Part shown: one piece after another, positions 57,257 through 64,000 of the stretch | How positions within the stretch are numbered: the stretch's first letter is position 1 | How the letters are laid out: each line of letters starts with the position of its first letter | DNA from: Lytechinus variegatus | Lineage: Eukaryota; Echinodermata; Echinoidea; Temnopleuroida; Toxopneustidae | Length of the DNA stretch: 64,000 bases | Reading direction: 5' to 3' | NCBI RefSeq assembly: GCF_018143015.1 | Contig: NC_054747.1 | Span: forward strand, 31,056,733 to 31,120,732 | Made by a program: the position numbers and the translations under genes | The notes under the pieces: model-generated | What the model saw: the letters and a program-made list of their open reading frames with translations, nothing else | What the model was told of the DNA's origin: nothing | Databases searched by the model: none

Positions 57257-57808
57257 AGGAAACCAAAACCAAAGAGAAGTAATCTTAAAATGAGAGGAAC
57301 AATTTTAAAAAGTTTCATCAAAATCGGTTATGAAATAAGCAAGTTATGGGAGTTTGAAAACTCTTGTTGTACTTTCTATAGGCATCCTCAAATTGGCAAA
57401 CGTGCTTCAAAATGGCTGATTTTGTGGACAACTCTCCATTTGTTTTGCACACAAATTTTCAGATTTTCCTCATTATCTTTCAAAGTGCATCTTGCCTCCT
57501 TCTGAGCACAACATATGTCATGGGAAAATATAATCCACACCATATATGTCAAGGTCAGGAGGAGATAATGTGAAATATGTAAAATAAAGGGGAAAATCTG
57601 AAAATATGTGTACAAAACAAATGGACAATTGTCCACAAAATCAGCCATTTTGAAGCACGTTTGCCAATTTGAGGATCCACATAGTAAGACTTTTTAATCG
57701 TCCATAACTGCTTATTTCATAACCGATTATGATGAAACTTTTTTTAATTGTTCCTCTTATTTAACTCTCTCTAATAAGATTGCTTCTCTTTTGGGGTTTT
57801 GGTTTCCT
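57257..57808. mobile_element. AGGAAACC TTAA-type foldback MITE
   Basis: 552 bp with arms of about 200 bp. The ends are AGGAAACCAAAACC and its complement, with TTAA on both sides (57253-57256 and 57809-57812). Each arm carries 'gtttcatcaaaatcggttat' followed by 'gaaataagcaagttatg', or the complement. Confidence 0.88.
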
Positions 57809-57812
57809 TTAA

Positions 57813-60259
57813 ACCAAGCGTGATAATAGTTAATGTTTAGGCTTGGAGGCTAAAAATGAAGGTCATTTCGGTTACATCTTATCGTAATAATCTAACAGAA
57901 ACAGATTTCCAGGGGTGCTGCATAAGGGGTATTATACACGCAGTACCCCCATCACAGTAATAACGCTGTTTAAGATTTCATACAACGCGGTTTACTATAT
58001 GAACCTTACAGTATTTTGTTAAACCGTTTAAACAATCATGTTTAATTTATTGAAGATTAGATATTGAAAATTAAACTTTGTTGCTTAAGATTTAAGGTTT
58101 GACGTAATGGAGGGAAAAGTTTTTTTTATACTTGCAATTTGATTAACGTTGTGCATGTTTGACTGTTTTCTCATTTACGATTCGATTTTAGGGATGGAAT
58201 TGCCCTTTCAAAGGTGAAGTTCAATCACTTAGATTTACAAAATCATATTCAGAAGACCCGGGCAGAAAACAACAAGACCCAAGTAGCTATTTATCAATAT
58301 AAATCATAGAGATTGTATTCAGTTTATCGAGAATCAAAAAGTTTCGGTTTTCAATTAAGCGACGTGCGTTCACCAATAATGTCATGGAGTTTTGAAAAGC
58401 ATTTACACGCAACGGGATATAGCGTTTCGAAATTACATTTTTTTATAGGGTTGCCTCTATTAAGGCAATGGTCATTCATTTTCATGAATTGGCCTATAGT
58501 CTTGTATGACTATGTAATCATTGTTAACTATTCTTTATTATATATACGGGGGAAATAAGAACAAGAACAAAGGAAATTAAGGAGAGGGAAACGTGTATCC
58601 TATTTTCTGGATATTATGTTAAAATCTAAGGAATCAGATTTTCATTATTTTGCTCACTCGATTTATTCTCTCGCGTCTATTAGAAAATCGTCCTGCGCGT
58701 CATATCGTACCCCTGATTTTTTTTCACTCTTCACTCATATAGTTTTACTTATATAGTATTTTTTATTACTTTTTTACGTATATAGGCTTATACGACTTCC
58801 TCCCTTCTCTTTCTCTCTCTTCTTTTCTTCTCTTTCCTTCTATCTCTTCTTTTCTTCTCTTTCTTAATAATCGATCAAAAGTTATTCTAAATATACATGT
58901 AAAATAGATTCTGTTATACTTTGATCTTGATACTCATAACCAAAGCTTTTAAAACCTCGTATTTCCTTCAATGCCGATTACCCCCTTTGACAGACAATAT
59001 ATCTTGTTATTAGTTTCATAATTATGTCGTTATGTCTTGAAGTTTTGAACACTTCGATAAAGTGATTTGATTAAGGGGTTTATAATCTATAAGATTAATT
59101 GACCTCCATAAATTTTCCACTTCAGGTTTGCATTGAATAAATCATTATCCTTGCTATTGGTTACCCTCAAAGTAATAAATGATTGTTGTGAATTTTATTG
59201 TTCGTCTATCACTTGTATATCCATTTATTGATTTATGGAACCCGTTTTATGAAACGCGTTGTCATTACAAATTGCTAATGAGGTTCGAAGCTGCTAAACT
59301 CATTCAGTTTGTAAACTTGTTACAGATGATTGATTTTCTACGTGTGGCCCTGCATATACTATTTTACATTGTGTGTGTGTGTGTTTTTTAATCAGATTGT
59401 TTCTTCTTCTTCTTCTTTCCTTGGTTGGCAACCAGTCAGGATTGACTATTTTTGCCACAGCTTTTTTTTTCATTTTCAATATCTTATCATAATTTTCTTT
59501 TCATTCCTTTTTTTCTTCTCTTTTTCTTCTTTTTTTCCCTTCCTTTTTCTTTTCTTTCGTTCTTTCTTTTTTTTTTCTTTTTTTCCCTTTTCTTGTATAT
59601 CAGTGCCGTAGTCTTTTTCGAGGGGCGTCCTTAATTTTTCAAGCCATAGTAGCTCCCATGCAGATGTCATTACCCTATACAGCATATCATTAATGTTAAT
59701 TTATATTACATTGTTTCTTTTCAATCAATTACTAGTAAATCAAATTGTGTATTTTTATCAGTCTTCAGGACCCTGCATGATGTGTTAAAGGAGATAGGGG
59801 CTAGCTGAGTCTAAATTTCCATTCGTAACTTGAGAAAGAAAAGATAAAAATGTGGGGTATATTCACCAGATTTAAAGCAGCTAGTCTCTATTGCTTATCA
59901 TATTGTCCCTGCCATACCCCCCCCGTCCCCCTCGGCACCACGGCAAACAGGGGCCACGGAATAGGGGGCTAGGGGGTTTCAGCCGTTCACCCCACCCCTG
60001 AGTCTGAAAACCATCTCATGTTTGCACACCCTTTCTAATTACAAGACAATTCAGAGGCCCCTGATTCAAACTAAGATCAATTAGAGGGGGGATATCTCTA
60101 ACAAGTTTTCGGGAAAAAGGGAAATCATTCCTTGTGCGATTCTGATTGACTGGATAATGGTTGGCCTAATTATTGTCGGGTAAAATTAACGCCCGAAATT
60201 CTGATAATATGCTCCTCTATTGCGTAGATGCTTTCCGACCAAGATGGGAACATGGGAAG
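57813..60259. other. non-coding, AT-rich and T-rich low-complexity DNA
   Basis: No exon, RNA gene or bounded element is recognised. 58790-58870 and 59400-59600 are CT/T-rich tracts whose frames are artefacts. Confidence 0.55.
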
Positions 60260-60565
60260 CAGGGGCGGATCCAGGATTTCCCAAAAAGGGAGGCAGAGGG
60301 GGGGGGGGATTTTTTTGGGAGAAAAAAATTTACAAGCCCCCCCCAAAAAAAAAAGAGAAAAAAAGTTGTCCAACCGCAAATTAATTTTCGTTTCGTACCC
60401 GAAAAATTTGACAAGCAAAAAAAAAAATGGTCTCCAATTTTAAAGGGGGGCGCTTCTCAGTTTCAATGGCATTTTTACATTATAAATTTTAATTTTTCTT
60501 CTCAAAATGGGGGTCACGTGCCTCCTGCGCCCTTCTCTGTGCCCCCCCCCCCCCATCCGCGCCTG
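60260..60565. mobile_element. CAGGGGCGGATCC hAT-like MITE
   Basis: The inverted ends are CAGGGGCGGATCC and the complement of CAGGCGCGGATGG. The direct flanks ATGGGAAG (60252-60259) and ATGGGAAC (60566-60573) give an 8-bp target duplication with one mismatch. G- and C-runs lie beside the ends. It is non-coding. Confidence 0.8.
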
Positions 60566-60689
60566 ATGGGAACGGATGATGAAATGGATAAAAATTAAAA
60601 TGAAATTTGTCTGGATATTGTGTTCAATGTGGATTTCAAGACTTCCTAACTCTTCAAGAAGTTCACATTGCAGAAGACGAGACTGTATT

Positions 60690-61030
60690 GAATAAGCTAC
60701 TAGTAAATTAAACTAGATAGATTAAACAGATTTGTAGACAATTAAAACTTAAAATTAGCCGGTTTATATTTCAATTCAATTTTGCTAATGACAGTAGAAG
60801 AGTAATCAATGACTGGAATAGTCTTCCTGAAAACCTAATACAAATGCCATCAACAGACAAATTTAAAAGAAATATTGATATATTTTGGCGAAATAAGCAC
60901 TTTGAGCTTCCATGACTCCTCACGCAAGCTCATGAAGTAGTAGTTTTCAGTGACCAATCCTACAAGAAGCGACCGGGAGTACAGGCTTGCGCCTTCATCC
61001 GTGTACCGGTATACCAGATGATGATGATGA
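60690..61030 (+). mobile_element. LINE 3' end fragment
   Basis: The plus-strand reading 'RRVINDWNSLPENLIQMPS', then 'TDKFKRNIDIFWRNKHFELP' and a stop, matches the conserved C-terminus of CR1/L2-like LINE proteins. An ATG-repeat tail follows at 61018. Confidence 0.7.
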
Positions 61031-63050
61031 TGACGTCAACGTCAACATCGACGGGGAAATTAGAAAACTGCGGTTAGTGTCACTGTGTTATGTTTCTGTC
61101 CTGTATCCGATTACAAAATTCTCATATTAAAAGGAATCTTTTGGGGGAAATGTGCCGATGTAAAACATATCAACCCTGAAAATGGTAAGTCTTAGGATTC
61201 AAAATTTCGTTTTGAATTATGTAACAGACTTGGAGCAATATCTGAAATTGATAATATTTAGATCTCTTGATTTTTAATATGGTCCCACGTATGTGATTTT
61301 GTGTCAGCTTTGTACAACCAGGCGCTTTTGAGTTTGACGCTTTCTCGCTCTCATGATCGCAGCGAGACGGGGTCGCCACACGATGTGAACCCGCTCGTCT
61401 GCACGGCAATCGCTGGGCATTGCGGCGCCTGCGGGTCATAAACGTGAGAGAGAGAGGATAAAAACAAACAGCATGTCTTGATCTGTGTATGAAATTTTGA
61501 AAGTAATCTGACGCGAACAAGCTGGCTGTTGTAATTGTAAAATGATTGATAACTGATGATACCAATTTTTAGATTGGCAACTGGGTCTGGGATTGGGAAA
61601 GTAATTTTCATGACAAGTGAATAATAATATCTCTATCTAAAATTTGTCAGCAAAATACCAGCATTGGCATCACGCTATTAACATGAAGTGCTACTAGTCA
61701 TGCTAGTTGTGGAGTGGTTTGAATTGAAATTTAATTTGTTTTAAAGTAATCTAAAGTAAGGGGTAGATCACTCATCATCCCCGACCATTTGCCATACAGC
61801 AAAAAGTAGGGGATGGGACTGTGCGGTGTTTAGGCCTGCTTCCTGGCAATTTTTTAACTTATGAAGAAAAGAGTAAAAGAGTTGGACTGACCAATGATTG
61901 TCGGGAACCAAACAAAGATTTTGTAACTACAGCTCTTTTGTAACTCCTGACATCCAAGAAATAAGATCCTTTCTTCCAATTCTGCTTTCGGAATCGTGTA
62001 AAATTATCGGGAAATTCTTCTTTATTCCCCTCTGCAAATAGAATCCTTGTGTAGAGTGCCGTAACGCCCTCTTGTGCTGGATAAAAGAAAGCTTATGGGA
62101 GCGCGACCACAGAGCTGGATTATTCATGCTTCTGATCAATTCCCGTTTCCGGTGAAGCTTGTTCTCGCGAAGGTAGTGTTTTTATCACCTGACACTTATT
62201 TTTTTACATCAGAATTATATTTTTGTCACACTCACAGGTCAAGGACGCGGGGGGGGGGGAGGACAAGTCCCCCTAAATTTTAGGAGAGTGAATAGTTCCC
62301 CCTAAAAAAAAAAAGACTGAGGAAGAAAGAAAAAAGAATGGAGGAAAGAAAGGAAGAAAGGAGCGATTCTCGTATACAAGCAAAAACAAAATATCGCATC
62401 CAAATGGAGGGGAACCTTATTTCCAGAAAAATCTTGGCTATAATTGATAAGGCCCTGGGAACTATTTTTTGAATGGGGGCGGTGAATTAAATAGGCAAAG
62501 CCCCCCCCCCAAAAAAAAAGTTTTTAAACTAAAATTGAGAACAAATTATTCCAGAGAAATTTGAAGGGACACAGCCTTTCGATTGCAGCAAATATTTTTT
62601 AGTAAAATTCAACATCAAGAAAATTTCATTCCCTTGTCATATGAATGTTAAATAGCAATAGAATATATTATAATTTATTACACTTCTTTCTTTTTCTTTC
62701 TTTCACATTTTTTTTAATTTCTTGGTCGTATCCTATAGCCTTTCCATGCATTCTACCATTTCTCTTTTTTTTATCATAGATTCCATTTTGCTATCTCTTA
62801 ATTCTTTCCCCTTTCTCACTCATTTATTAGCATTTCGGGATGAGTTTCTCACATTAAGTTCTCCTTTCCTTTCTTTTCACTCTTTCCTAGCATTTGACTT
62901 TTCATATTCATATTCTTTCCGCTTTGTCTTCATCTACTTTTCTCCTTTCCCCCTTTTCCATTTTTTTCTTGGCCAAATCTGTCACGGGGGGGGGGGGGGG
63001 GGCTGTCCCTGTCCTGTCTGTAAAGCCACTGTTAGTAGTGAAAAGACTAT

Positions 63051-63159
63051 AATGCGAAACAAATTCACGACGAGTAATGCAGTTTTTGCAATGCCAACAT
63101 TAAGTTCTTTTATTGTTGGCATTTCAAAGACTGCATTACTTGTGAATTTTTTTCGCATT
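63051..63159. repeat. imperfect hairpin
   Basis: Left arm 'aatgcgaaacaaattcacga' plus 'gtaatgcagtttttgcaatg' pairs with right arm 'ggcatttcaaagactgcatt' plus 'acttgtgaatttttttcgca'. The arms are about 50 bp with scattered mismatches. Confidence 0.7.
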
Positions 63160-63206
63160 TCTGGTGTCTTTTTTATTGCCAATACGTGGAAAACCAAGAT
63201 GCTTAT

Positions 63207-63244
63207 ATATATATACATGTGTATATATATATATATATATATAT
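63207..63244. repeat. (TA)n microsatellite
   Basis: Short run of TA dinucleotides. Confidence 0.9.
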
Positions 63245-64000
63245 AATTCACCTTTCCCATCTGCGCTCGCAACATTAGCAAGATACCATATGATGAGTGT
63301 TAGCAAGAAGTGGTGACGGACTGATCTTCCTTTTTCATTTCATTTCATTTATTTCCTAAATAAAAGTATATTTCATATCAACATCATCATGAAAAGAATA
63401 CAATAATTACATAAAAAACAATACATTCGTGCCAAGTAGCAAAATGCATGTATATGTAACTTAATGTGGAAGAAACCTTGAGAAAGCAGAGGTCGTGAAA
63501 AAGGTTCCCCATATAATCAACTTTTATGATTGTGGCAACAATGGGAAGACTAGACAATTTATATACAATCATTTGTATGATTACAAAAATTCTATAGAAT
63601 GTTTCGTTTTAGGTTAAAATCTAAGGGAAAAAACCTAGAGATAGGCGCATTTGCTATCATTAACCTAAGCCTTATTTGATAATATAATATTGTTTATAAG
63701 AATAAAACAAAATATACTTAAAACTTCAGACTTAATGCAGTATGAGGGTGTAAGTGTAAGATAACCCCCCCCCCTATTTTGATGCTTTCGCCTCGAACGA
63801 ATAGTTGTAGCACCATCAGTGCACTTCCTTCTCTAATAAACTATATATTGTATGGTGAAAGGACCTATGATGATTAATTTATATATCCTCAGGAAATAAT
63901 GTCACTTACACTGTTTTACTCTTTAAATATCGAGACGAAACAAGATTACCAATTTGTCTCGATAGAGGCTATCGAGACTTCCTTTAATACCAGAATGCAT

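Larger units (their letters stand above)
61040..64000. other. non-coding right edge
   Basis: No gene is supported. 61330-61440 and 62040-62190 are locally GC-richer, but no splice-bounded exon with a recognisable domain was found. C/G homopolymers occur at 62246, 62503, 62984 and 63766. A possible LINE 3'UTR lies at 63337-63500. Confidence 0.5.

Noticed and set aside
61170-61565. 131-residue minus-strand frame with a GC-richer core
   Set aside because: No recognisable domain, no convincing splice sites and no matching neighbouring exons. Left unannotated.

Overview
The window looks like nuclear DNA of an echinoderm, most likely a sea urchin or close relative. It is AT-rich with intron-rich genes, phase-1 extracellular domain exons, tRNA-derived SINEs and many short inverted-repeat elements of kinds I associate with echinoderm genomes. 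The species call is from memory of repeat families and is not proven. I see no prokaryotic, viral or LTR-element content.

Three protein genes can be built from exons. (1) Minus strand, 5359-12382, running off the left edge: the 5' part of a secreted or membrane protein with a signal peptide, a short Cys-containing segment, two EGF domains and the start of an LDL-receptor class B (YWTD) propeller. (2) Minus strand, 28796-36990: a complete five-exon TRAPPC4 (synbindin/Trs23) gene coding for 219 aa, with all splice phases closing. (3) Plus strand, 40918-56133: a complete nine-exon immunoglobulin-superfamily receptor of 669 aa. It has a signal peptide, three Ig domains, an FN3-like domain, one transmembrane helix and a 155-residue tail with two YxxM motifs, a YQEI motif and a class I SH3 ligand. 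This receptor is the most interesting find.

Everything else is repeats. 1-5358 is probably intron or downstream sequence of gene 1. 12.7-28.7 kb is a gene-free stretch holding three degraded minus-strand LINEs, several foldback MITEs, two minisatellites built on short reiterated phrases, and SINEs. The TRAPPC4 introns hold a tandem-core element with four perfect TGACCTTTGACCT sites, an inverted-repeat element with a 7-bp target duplication, SINEs and TTAA-flanked MITEs. The receptor introns hold SINEs, (GAT)n arrays and nested MITEs. 56.1-64 kb is non-coding, with a hAT-like MITE, LINE tails and low-complexity DNA.

The three genes show no sign of acting together. TRAPPC4 is a housekeeping trafficking gene, and the other two encode cell-surface or secreted proteins. 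Exon ends were set by GT/AG sites, reading frame and phase agreement. Homology calls are by eye.
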